From: Stenotrophomonas sp. 364
GTDB taxonomy: Bacteria; Pseudomonadota; Gammaproteobacteria; Xanthomonadales; Xanthomonadaceae
Direction: 5' to 3'
Length of the DNA stretch: 64,000 nt
NCBI RefSeq assembly: GCF_009832905.1
Contig: NZ_CP047135.1
Coordinates: 1,962,001-2,026,000, forward strand
Shown here: positions 1 through 8,005 of the stretch, one piece after another
Layout: each line of letters starts with the position of its first letter
Numbering within the stretch: the first letter of the stretch is position 1
Made by a program: the position numbers and the translations under genes
The notes under the pieces: generated by a model
Databases searched by the model: none
The model's input: the letters and a program-made list of their open reading frames with translations, nothing else
Told to the model about the DNA's origin: nothing

Positions 1-1
1 C

Positions 2-1006
2 GTGGTGGTGTTCGGGGAGAATCCCTATGCGGAATTCCAGGGAGATCTGCCGACACTGGCCTACAAGCCGGGGGACGACGCCGATCTTGCGTTGATCAAG
101 CGACTGAAGGCCGAGGGCATTCCGGTCGTTGCGGTGTTCCTGAGCGGGCGCCCGCTGTGGGTGAACCGGGAGATCAATGCCGCCGACGCGTTCGTGGCGG
201 CCTGGCTGCCCGGATCGGAAGGCGGCGGCATTGCCGATGTGCTGCTGCGTGGGCCGGGGGGCGACGTGCAGCACGACTTCAAGGGGAAGCTGAGCTTCAG
301 CTGGCCGCGGACGGCAATCCAGTACGTCAACAATGTCGGGCAGAAGGACTACGCCCCGCAGTTCGCCTTCGGTTTCGGCCTGACCTATGCCGATAACGGG
401 GATCTGGCGGCGTTGCCGGAAGTCTCCGGCGTTACCGGCAATGAAGGCGCGGGCGGCGTATTCTTCGCGCGCGGCGATGCCGGCGCCGGCATGGCGCTGC
501 GACTGGAGGGCGGCACGGGGCAGGGTGTGACCGTCACCAAAGTGCCGGAGTCCCTCGATGGGGGCCTGCTGCAGGTCACCGGCGTGGATCATCTCGCACA
601 GGAAGACGGTCGTCGCCTTGCGTGGACGGGCAAGGGGGAGGCGATTGCCGCGTTGCAGTCGCACACGGCGCTGGACCTGCAGCGCGAGAGCAACGGTGAC
701 CTGATGCTGTTGACCACGCTCCGGGTGGACGCCGCGCCCCAGGGCGAGGCGTGGTTGTCGGTAGGCTGCGGTCCGGGCTGCTCGGCACGTGTTGCGCTTG
801 GACCGACGCTGGCGAACCTGCCCAAAGGCCAATGGACTCGCGTGGGCGTGCCCTTGAAGTGCCTGGCAGCAGCAGGCGCGGATGTCGGCAAGCTGGATCG
901 CCCCTGGTCCATCGGGACGGCGGGCGCGATGACGCTTTCGGTGTCACGTGTTGCGCTGGGTGCCTTGAACGAGGCGGAATCCACCCTCGCATGCCCGGGC
1001 GCGTGA
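2..1006 (+). CDS. GH3 beta-glucosidase-type glycoside hydrolase, C-terminal part (5' truncated)
   Basis: This is the last 334 residues of a glycoside hydrolase family 3 enzyme whose start lies outside the window. The first ~110 residues are the end of the GH3 C-terminal domain, with GENPYAEFQGD and the WLPGSEGGGIADVL segment typical of bacterial exo-beta-glucosidases. After it comes FSWPRTAIQ and the conserved FGFGLTY end of the catalytic core. Residues ~150-334 form a beta-rich extension like the ExoP-type galactose-binding domain found at the end of Xanthomonas and marine GH3 glucosidases. It faces the LacI repressor gene across a 17-bp gap and sits beside the xylan operon, so a role in plant polysaccharide use is likely. 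Exact substrate (cellodextrin or xylo-oligomer) cannot be read from this fragment. Confidence 0.85.
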   Translation: MVVFGENPYAEFQGDLPTLAYKPGDDADLALIKRLKAEGIPVVAVFLSGRPLWVNREINAADAFVAAWLPGSEGGGIADVLLRGPGGDVQHDFKGKLSFSWPRTAIQYVNNVGQKDYAPQFAFGFGLTYADNGDLAALPEVSGVTGNEGAGGVFFARGDAGAGMALRLEGGTGQGVTVTKVPESLDGGLLQVTGVDHLAQEDGRRLAWTGKGEAIAALQSHTALDLQRESNGDLMLLTTLRVDAAPQGEAWLSVGCGPGCSARVALGPTLANLPKGQWTRVGVPLKCLAAAGADVGKLDRPWSIGTAGAMTLSVSRVALGALNEAESTLACPGA

Positions 1007-1023
1007 CAATGCGTCGCGCGCCA

Positions 1024-2115
1024 TCAGCGCTTGGGTGGGCGAGCGACCGAGTCGCGCACCACCAGAAGGTGCGGCATGACGTGGTCGGTCAACACGCGCG
1101 TGTCCTCGCCCTTGCGGCGAATGGTGCGCAACAGGATATCGATGGCGGCGTCGGCCATCGCGGCGATGGGCTGATGGATGGTGGTCAGCTCGGGCCAGAC
1201 GGTGGTGGCCGCCGAGGTGTCATCGAAGCCCACCACCGACAGGTCGCGGGGCACGTCCAGGCCGCGCCGGTGCGCGACGGAGATCACCGCCGCACCCATA
1301 TCGTCGTTGCTGGCGAAGATCGCGGTGGGCGGCTGGTGCTGGGCCAGCAGCTTCTCGGCGGCGGCGAGCCCCGAGCGGTAGGTGTAGTCGCCCTGCTGCA
1401 CCAGGCCGGGTTCAACGTCCAGCCCGGCCGCGTGCAAGGCGGTCACAAAGCCGTCGTAGCGCCGCGCACTGGCACTGAGGTCCTTGCGCCCGCAGATGAA
1501 ACCGATGCGGCTGTGGCCGTGCTGGATCAGGTGTTCGGCCAGTTCCCTGCCGGCCTGGAAGTCGTCGATGCGCACGCAGGAGATGCCGTTACCCAGGTGG
1601 CCCGGTGCGATCGCGACCACCTGGATGCCGGCCTTGATGAGCTCGGTTACCGCCGGCTGCGACTCGCACAACGGGGGCGGCAGGATGACGCCATCCACAC
1701 GGCCGGCCAAGGCACGCGCGGCCTTGCGCTCGGCGGCCGGCTCGAAGTCCTCCCAGTAGTCGACCACCAGCTGGATGGCGGCATTGGACGCCACACGCAG
1801 CAGGCCGACCAGCAGTTCGCGCAGGTAAGCGCCGCTGGGATTGGTGTAGATCAGGGCAATGCGCGTGTGCTGTGCGGCGGCCAGCGTGCTGGCGGCCAGG
1901 TTGGGCGTATAGCCCAGTTCGCGCACCGCGCGCATCACGCGTTCGCGGGTGTCATCGCGCACCTTGCCCTGGTTGATTGCCCGCGACACCGTCATCGGCG
2001 ACACCCCGGCCAGGGCCGCCACCTCGTCGATCGTCACGCCACTGGTTTTGCGACGGACCGATTTCTTCGGCTTGTCCAATACGCGCTCCCGTTTCTCGTT
2101 GCGACGCTGGCGCAT
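1024..2115 (-). CDS. LacI-family transcriptional repressor
   Basis: A LacI/PurR-type regulator of 363 residues if translation starts at the ATG at 2115; a GTG at 2124 is an alternative. After a Lys/Arg-rich leader, the helix-turn-helix segment VTIDEVAALAGVSPMTVSRA and the hinge-region LAASTLA are clear, followed by a periplasmic-binding-protein-like sugar-sensing domain to the C-terminus (FDDTSAATTVWPELTTI). It is divergent from the alpha-glucuronidase operon and only ~90 bp from it, the usual layout for a local repressor relieved by a xylan-derived sugar. The effector is not known from sequence. The basic N-terminal leader of ~25 residues before the HTH is longer than usual for the family. 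Confidence 0.9.
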   Translation of the reverse strand: MRQRRNEKRERVLDKPKKSVRRKTSGVTIDEVAALAGVSPMTVSRAINQGKVRDDTRERVMRAVRELGYTPNLAASTLAAAQHTRIALIYTNPSGAYLRELLVGLLRVASNAAIQLVVDYWEDFEPAAERKAARALAGRVDGVILPPPLCESQPAVTELIKAGIQVVAIAPGHLGNGISCVRIDDFQAGRELAEHLIQHGHSRIGFICGRKDLSASARRYDGFVTALHAAGLDVEPGLVQQGDYTYRSGLAAAEKLLAQHQPPTAIFASNDDMGAAVISVAHRRGLDVPRDLSVVGFDDTSAATTVWPELTTIHQPIAAMADAAIDILLRTIRRKGEDTRVLTDHVMPHLLVVRDSVARPPKR

Positions 2116-2205
2116 CGAAGGCACGTCCGGAGCTTACAAGGTTTGCTGTGCCCCTTGCGCTTCCGCTGGGATGTCGAGCGGTGTCATTGGAGGGTGGGTG
2201 CGGTG
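2116..2205. promoter_or_regulatory. Divergent intergenic region between lacI-type repressor and xylan operon
   Basis: About 90 bp separate the repressor start from the ATG of the alpha-glucuronidase. It must hold the promoters of both units and is where a LacI-type operator would be expected. I did not find a clear palindromic operator or a convincing -35/-10 pair, so this is assigned from position only. Confidence 0.45.
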
Positions 2206-4299
2206 ATGGCGTTGTTGGCGTGCACAGGCAATGCGCGCGCGGAGGATGGCTATGCGCTCTGGATGCGTTACGCCCCCCTCGAACCCGCGCTGGCGGCCGA
2301 TTACCACGCGCGTCTGGCGGAGGTGGTCGCTCCGGATCAGACGCCCATCCAGCGTGCCGCGCGCGAGGAGCTGGAACGCGGCCTCACGGGTCTGACAGGC
2401 AGCGCGCCGCGGATGCATGTCGCCCCTGCCATCAAGCCGTCACTGGTCATCGGCACACCGCAGTCGTCGACGTTGATCGCGCCGCTACGCCAGGAGCTTG
2501 GCGCGCTCGGCGACGAAGGCTATCTGCTCCGGCAGACCCGCATCGACGGGCGCGAGGTAATGCTGGTGGCCGCGCCCCGGGACATCGGCGTGCTGTACGG
2601 CGTGTTCCATCTGCTGCGACTGCTGCAGACCGGCGCATCACTGGACGCGCTGGAGGTGCGCGAATCGCCGCGGATGCGGCTGCGCGTGCTCAACCACTGG
2701 GACAACCTGGACGGCTATGTCGAACGTGGCTACGCCGGGCGCTCGCTGTGGGATTGGCAGACGCTGCCGGAGTGGCACGACCCGCGCTACACCGACTACG
2801 CACGCGCCAACGCCTCGGTGGGGATCAACGGCACCGTGCTCAACAACGTGAACGCCAATGCGCAGAGCCTGGCGCCGGACTACCTCGACAAAGCGGCGAC
2901 GCTGGCGGACATGTTCCGGCCCTACGGTATCCGCGTGTACCTCAGCGTGCGTTTCAGCGCGCCCATCGAGCTGGGCGGCCTGAAAACCGCCGATCCGCTC
3001 GATCCGGAGGTGCAGCGCTGGTGGCGGGACAAGGCCGGCGAGATCTACACGCGCATTCCGGATTTCGGGGGCTTCCTGGTGAAGGCCAATTCCGAAGGGC
3101 AGCCGGGTCCGCAGGACTATGGCCGCTCGCACGCCGACGGCGCCAACCTGCTGGCCGATGCGCTGGCCCCGCACGGCGGCGCGGTGATGTGGCGGGCGTT
3201 CGTCTACGCGCACGATGTTCCTGCCGACCGTGCCACACAGGCGTACACCGAATTCGCGGGGCTGGACGGCGCCTTCCGCCCGAACGTGATCCTGCAGGTG
3301 AAGAACGGGCCCATCGACTTCCAGCCCCGCGAGCCGTTCCACCCGCTGTTCGGGGCCATGCCGCGCACGCCGCTGATGATGGAAGTGCAGATCACCAAGG
3401 AATACCTCGGCTTCGCCACGCATCTGGTGTACCTGGGGCCGTTGTACGAAGAGGTGCTGCAGTCCCACACCCGTGGACAGGGCGCCACGGTGGCGCAGGC
3501 GCTGACCGGCATGGCCGGCGTCGCCAACATCGGCACGGATCGCACCTGGAGTGGCTCACAGTTCGATCCCGCCAACTGGTACGCCTTCGGCAGGCTGGCA
3601 TGGAATCCGCAGCAGTCGGCGCGCGCCATCGCGGTGGACTGGGCGGCGATGACCTTCTCGCCAGACCCCGCGGTCGTGCAGCCCATCGTCGGCATGATGA
3701 TGGCCTCGCGGGAGGCCGCCGTGAACTACATGACCCCGTTGGGCCTGCACCACCTGATGGCACGCGGACACCACTACGGGCCCGGCCCATGGGTCGACGG
3801 CGGCCCGCGCGCGGACTGGACGTCGGTGTACTACCACCGCGCCGACCGCGATGGCATCGGCTTCGACCGGACCGCCCTTGGCAGCAACGCGGTAGGCCAG
3901 TACGCGCCTGAGGTGGCCGCGCTGTACGGCGACCTGGCGCGGGTGCCGGAGCCGCTGCTGCTGTGGTTCCACCACGTGCCCTGGGAGCACCGCATGGCGT
4001 CGGGCAGGTCGTTGTGGGACGAACTGGTCGGGCGCTACGCGCACGGCGTGCGCCAGGTCCAGGACATGCAGGCGACCTGGGCCAGCCTCGGGGGCAGGGT
4101 GGATGCGCAACGGCATGCACAGGTCACCGCGTTCCTGCGCATCCAGCTGCGCGAAGCACAATGGTGGCGGGATGCGAGCGTGGCGTATTTCCAATCGGTG
4201 AGCGGCAGGCCCCTGCCTGCCGGCGAGATGGCCCCGCCGCACCCGCTGCACTGGCACCAAACCCTGCAGTTTCCTTCCGCGCCGGGAGATGGGCGATGA
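2206..4299 (+). CDS. GH67 alpha-glucuronidase
   Basis: This enzyme removes 4-O-methyl-glucuronic acid from the non-reducing end of aldouronic acids released from glucuronoxylan. From the ATG at 2206 it has 697 residues, the usual length. Family landmarks are RLRVLNHWDNLDG (substrate-binding entry), SVGINGTVLNNVNAN, KANSEGQPGP with the likely acid E297, VKNGPIDFQPREP with D371, and VQITKEYLG with E399; the 28-residue D-to-E spacing matches characterised GH67 enzymes. The N-terminus is a short export-like segment (MALLACTGNARA). In-frame GTG (2194) or TTG codons further upstream would add a basic n-region and give a better signal peptide, so the true start may be earlier. The stop overlaps the ATG of the esterase gene (ATGA), so the two are translationally coupled. 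It is the first gene of the operon. Confidence 0.94.
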   Translation: MALLACTGNARAEDGYALWMRYAPLEPALAADYHARLAEVVAPDQTPIQRAAREELERGLTGLTGSAPRMHVAPAIKPSLVIGTPQSSTLIAPLRQELGALGDEGYLLRQTRIDGREVMLVAAPRDIGVLYGVFHLLRLLQTGASLDALEVRESPRMRLRVLNHWDNLDGYVERGYAGRSLWDWQTLPEWHDPRYTDYARANASVGINGTVLNNVNANAQSLAPDYLDKAATLADMFRPYGIRVYLSVRFSAPIELGGLKTADPLDPEVQRWWRDKAGEIYTRIPDFGGFLVKANSEGQPGPQDYGRSHADGANLLADALAPHGGAVMWRAFVYAHDVPADRATQAYTEFAGLDGAFRPNVILQVKNGPIDFQPREPFHPLFGAMPRTPLMMEVQITKEYLGFATHLVYLGPLYEEVLQSHTRGQGATVAQALTGMAGVANIGTDRTWSGSQFDPANWYAFGRLAWNPQQSARAIAVDWAAMTFSPDPAVVQPIVGMMMASREAAVNYMTPLGLHHLMARGHHYGPGPWVDGGPRADWTSVYYHRADRDGIGFDRTALGSNAVGQYAPEVAALYGDLARVPEPLLLWFHHVPWEHRMASGRSLWDELVGRYAHGVRQVQDMQATWASLGGRVDAQRHAQVTAFLRIQLREAQWWRDASVAYFQSVSGRPLPAGEMAPPHPLHWHQTLQFPSAPGDGR

Positions 4300-6308
4300 G
4301 TCATAGGGCGTGGATTCGCTGGATGCTGGCAATGGCGCTGGCTTGCTGCGCGGTGCCGTCAACGGCGCAGGAGCCGGTGACGACGCTGTTGCATCCGCTG
4401 TTCCAGGATCACGCCGTGCTGCAGCGCGACCAGCCGATTCCGGTCTGGGGCAACGCTGCACCGGGCACCACGGTGTCTGTGACATTGGCAGGGCAAATCG
4501 TCACCACGCGCGCCGATGCCAGCGGTCGCTGGCAGGCACGGCTCACGTCTCTCGCCGCTGGCGGTCCGTACGTACTGTCGGTGCAGGCAGGGAAGGGCAG
4601 CCAAGTGGTGCAGGACGTGCAGATGGGCGATGTCTGGTTGTGTTCCGGGCAGTCCAACATGGAACTGCCGGTGTGGCGCGCGCTCGACGCGGGCAGCGAG
4701 ATCGCCTCGGCCACACACCCGACGATCCGCCTGTTCACCGTGCCCAAGGCGGTGGCCCCCGTGCCGCAAGAGCAGTTCGGCACGCCGGTTGCGTGGCACC
4801 CCGCGTCGCCGGAGGCGGTACGCGACTTTTCTGCGGCCTGCTTCTACTTTGCGCGCGAGCTGCAGAAAACCGTCACCGTTCCGATGGGGCTGATCCAGGC
4901 GGCGTGGGGCGGTTCGCGGATCGAGGCCTGGACCAGCGCCGATGCGCTGCGCGCACAGGGCGCCATGGACCCGGCACTCGATGTGCTCGCGCTGTATGCC
5001 CGCGATGCGGCCGCGGCAAACGCACGCTGGGGCGTGCAGTGGCAGCACTGGTGGGCAACGCGCGAGGGTGCGGTCGCGGACGACAGGCCCTGGCAGCCAG
5101 GTAGAGTTGGCAGGGGATGGCAAACGGCGCCGGCCATGCTTGGGGCATGGGAGCGCTGGGGTGTGCCGGCGCTGTCCACCTACAACGGCATGGTCTGGTA
5201 CCGCACCCAGGTGACCCTGACCGCCGCGCAGGCGGCGCAGGGCGCACGACTTGCGCTGGGCCCCATCGATGAGACGGACATGACCTGGGTGAACGGCGTG
5301 GCCGTGGGCAGTCAGTACGGTCCGGGCGAGGCGCGATCGTATGTGCTGCCCACCGGTGTGCTGACCGCAGGTGCGAACACGGTGGTGATCAATGTGCTGG
5401 ACACGTACGGCGACGGTGGCCTGGCAGGCCCTTCGGACGCCCACGCCGTGGCGCTCGACGATGGCACGCGGATCGTCCTGGATGCGCCGTGGCAGTACAG
5501 GGTCGCGCCGGGCGCGCAGGCACCGCCGTCCGCGCCGTGGCACGCCGCCACCGGCCTGTCGACGCTGTACAACGCCATGATTGCGCCGCTGGGTGCCTAT
5601 GGTCTGCGCGGCATGCTGTGGTACCAAGGCGAATCCAACACCGGGGATGGCCTTGCCTACGCAGCACGGCTGCGCGGCCTGCGCGCGGACTGGCGCAGGC
5701 AGTTCGGTGCGCAGATGCCGCTGCTGGTGGTGCAGCTGGCCGGGTACGGTCAGCCGCCCGTGGCGCCGGTGGACAGTGGCTGGGCGCAGGTACGCGAGGC
5801 ACAGCGGCGGGTCGCGGCCGAAGACCCGCGCACCGGGCTTGCGCTGGCCATCGACATCGGCGACGCCTACGACATCCATCCGCCCAACAAACAGGAACTG
5901 GGCCGGCGCCTGGCCCGGGTGGCGCACCACGTGGTGTACGGCGACCGCACGCTGGCACCCTCCGGCCCGACGGCGCGCACGGCGTCGCTCGCACAGGGCA
6001 AGGTGCGGGTGGTGTTCGATGGCGTCACTGGCCGCCTGGTCACGACCGGTGCGAACGGCCCCATAGGATTCGAGCTCTGCGACGCCGACGCACGGCACTG
6101 CGGCTATGCCGATGCGGTGCTGGAGGGGCATGACGTTGTGCTTTCTTGCGCGGATTGCGTGGAGCCGGCCAGCGGCCGGCACTACCGGGGCGCTGCGTTG
6201 CGTGTGCGCTATTGCTGGGCGGACGGTCCGGTCTGCACGCTGCGCGACAGCAGCGGTGCGCCGGCCGGGCCCTTCGAGCTTTCCCTTAACGCTGCGGAGG
6301 TTCGCTGA
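4296..6308 (+). CDS. Sialate O-acetylesterase-like carbohydrate esterase (acetylxylan esterase candidate)
   Basis: A 670-residue exported SGNH-type esterase. A signal peptide ends near VPSTAQ. The nucleophile motif is CSGQSNME with Ser120. A second conserved block, GMLWYQGESN, is near residue 440, and the Asp/His part of the triad lies in GDAYDIHPPNKQELG near residue 528. Between these, residues ~290-410 form an inserted jelly-roll-like domain (WVNGVAVG, VLDTYGDGG) seen in the long bacterial members. Such proteins are annotated as sialate O-acetylesterases by homology; here the setting between GH67 and GH43 genes points to removal of acetyl groups from xylo-oligosaccharides in the periplasm. 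It overlaps the GH67 gene by 4 bp and its TGA overlaps the next ATG. Confidence 0.9.
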   Translation: MSHRAWIRWMLAMALACCAVPSTAQEPVTTLLHPLFQDHAVLQRDQPIPVWGNAAPGTTVSVTLAGQIVTTRADASGRWQARLTSLAAGGPYVLSVQAGKGSQVVQDVQMGDVWLCSGQSNMELPVWRALDAGSEIASATHPTIRLFTVPKAVAPVPQEQFGTPVAWHPASPEAVRDFSAACFYFARELQKTVTVPMGLIQAAWGGSRIEAWTSADALRAQGAMDPALDVLALYARDAAAANARWGVQWQHWWATREGAVADDRPWQPGRVGRGWQTAPAMLGAWERWGVPALSTYNGMVWYRTQVTLTAAQAAQGARLALGPIDETDMTWVNGVAVGSQYGPGEARSYVLPTGVLTAGANTVVINVLDTYGDGGLAGPSDAHAVALDDGTRIVLDAPWQYRVAPGAQAPPSAPWHAATGLSTLYNAMIAPLGAYGLRGMLWYQGESNTGDGLAYAARLRGLRADWRRQFGAQMPLLVVQLAGYGQPPVAPVDSGWAQVREAQRRVAAEDPRTGLALAIDIGDAYDIHPPNKQELGRRLARVAHHVVYGDRTLAPSGPTARTASLAQGKVRVVFDGVTGRLVTTGANGPIGFELCDADARHCGYADAVLEGHDVVLSCADCVEPASGRHYRGAALRVRYCWADGPVCTLRDSSGAPAGPFELSLNAAEVR

Positions 6309-8005
6309 TGCGTCTGCTGATGGCCACGATAGTTCTGCTGTTGTCGGCGACGGTGCCGCCACTTGGCGCTGCGCCTGCACCTGCGCCGCCGGTGTACTTC
6401 GACTGGTTCGAATATGCCGGTCACGACGCGGCCTTTGAAATACCCCTTCCAGCCGGTCACTATCGCAACCCGATCCTGGCCGGCTTCCACGCGGACCCCA
6501 GCATCGTCAGCGCGAACGGGCGCTTCTACCTGGTCAATTCCAGCTTCACCTACTTCCCGGGCATTCCGGTGTTCGAGAGCATGGATCTGGTGCACTGGAA
6601 GCAGATCGGCAACGTGATCGACCGTCCGGACCAGCTGGATTTCGATGGCCTGAGCGTGTCGCGCGGCATCTTCGCACCGGCGATCGCGTACCACGACGGC
6701 ATGTTCTATGTGGTCACCACAGCGGTGGACAGCGGCGGCAACTTCATCGCGACCGCGCGCGACCCTGCCGGCCCCTGGTCCGACCCGCACTGGCTGCCTG
6801 GCGTGGAGGGCATCGATCCGTCGCTGTTTTTCGACGACGATGGCACCGTCTACCTGCTGAACAACGATGTGCCGCCCGGCCCGCCGCGCTACGAAGGCCA
6901 TCGCGCCATCTGGATGCAGCAGATCGAGTTGGCCGCATTCGAGCCGGTAGGGCCGCGCAAGGTGCTGATCGACGGCGGCGTGGAGCCGGCGAAGAACCCG
7001 ATCTGGATCGAAGGGCCACACCTGTACAAGCGCGATGGCTGGTACTACCTCTCCGACGCCGAGGGCGGCACCGGGCCACAGCATTCCCAGGTGGTGCTGC
7101 GTAGCCGTGACGTCTGGGGACCCTACCTGCCGTATGCGGGCAACCCGATTCTCACCCAGCGCGACCTGCCCGATGACCGGCCGCTGCCGATCACCAATGC
7201 CGGGCATGCCGATCTGGTGGAAGGGCCGGACGGCTCCTGGTGGGCGGTGTTCCTTGCCAGTCGCAATTACGACACACGCCACTACAACACGGGCAGGGAG
7301 ACATATCTGCTTCCGGTGGAATGGCGGAATGGCTGGCCGGTGATCCTGCCGGCCGGCCAGGCCATCCCGTATGCGGTCAAGGCACCGGCGTGGATGCAGG
7401 GCGAGGCGTCGCAGGCACCGTCCACCGGTAACTTCGTCGACCGCGATGCGTTCGATGCCCCGGTGCTGGGCACGGGATGGGTGCACGTGCGCGTTCCCAA
7501 GCAGGCCTGGGCAGACCTGCGCGGGCGGCCGGGCAGCTTGGCGGTGCACCCGCTGCCGGAGAATCTGGACACGCTGCGCAACCCGGCCTTCCTGGGACGC
7601 CGCCAGCAGCATCTGCACTTCGAGGCCAGCACCGCGATGACGCGCCCGGCGGCAGGGGTGGCGGCCGGCCTGGCCGCGTTCCAGAGCGAGGCCTACTGGT
7701 ACTTCCTTGGCGTGCGCAGCCTTGGCGGCGACCGTGTTGCGGTCTTCCTCGACGTGCGGGACGGCGGCGGGGTGACCAGGACGCTGGCGAGCCGGGAGCT
7801 GGACGCGACCCCGTCACTGCACCTGCGGATTGCAGGTGACGCAGGCCACTATGCGTTCGCGTTCGACACGGGCGACGGCCGTGGCTGGCAGACACTCGCC
7901 GACAACGTGGACGGCACCGTATTGAGTACTGATCGTGCCGGCGGTTTTGTCGGCGCCCTGCTGGGACCATTCGCGCGCGATGAGCGTGCCTTGAGGAGCA
8001 AATGA
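6308..8005 (+). CDS. GH43 beta-xylosidase / arabinofuranosidase, exported
   Basis: A 565-residue family 43 enzyme with a cleavable signal peptide (first ~21 residues). The five-bladed catalytic propeller spans residues ~50-350. The inverting catalytic triad is visible: general base D63 in FHADPSIV, the pKa-modulating D170 in VEGIDPSLFFDDDG, and general acid E235 in WIEGPHLYK. The last ~190 residues are the beta-sandwich domain usual for this subfamily (FLGRRQQHLHFEA, AAGLAAFQSE, VDGTVLSTDRAGGFVGALLG). It would cut xylose or arabinose from xylan oligomers in the periplasm. Its start overlaps the esterase stop (TGATG) and its stop overlaps the GH3 start. Xylosidase or arabinofuranosidase activity cannot be told apart by eye. 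Confidence 0.92.
   Translation: MRLLMATIVLLLSATVPPLGAAPAPAPPVYFDWFEYAGHDAAFEIPLPAGHYRNPILAGFHADPSIVSANGRFYLVNSSFTYFPGIPVFESMDLVHWKQIGNVIDRPDQLDFDGLSVSRGIFAPAIAYHDGMFYVVTTAVDSGGNFIATARDPAGPWSDPHWLPGVEGIDPSLFFDDDGTVYLLNNDVPPGPPRYEGHRAIWMQQIELAAFEPVGPRKVLIDGGVEPAKNPIWIEGPHLYKRDGWYYLSDAEGGTGPQHSQVVLRSRDVWGPYLPYAGNPILTQRDLPDDRPLPITNAGHADLVEGPDGSWWAVFLASRNYDTRHYNTGRETYLLPVEWRNGWPVILPAGQAIPYAVKAPAWMQGEASQAPSTGNFVDRDAFDAPVLGTGWVHVRVPKQAWADLRGRPGSLAVHPLPENLDTLRNPAFLGRRQQHLHFEASTAMTRPAAGVAAGLAAFQSEAYWYFLGVRSLGGDRVAVFLDVRDGGGVTRTLASRELDATPSLHLRIAGDAGHYAFAFDTGDGRGWQTLADNVDGTVLSTDRAGGFVGALLGPFARDERALRSK

Noticed and set aside
1977..3911. Long open frame overlapping the alpha-glucuronidase gene on the same strand
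   Set aside because: Arg/Ala/Gly-rich shadow of a GC-rich gene in another frame; the GH67 frame has all catalytic motifs.
4359..6380. 673-codon antisense frame over the esterase gene
   Set aside because: Composition typical of an antisense shadow; esterase motifs are on the other strand.
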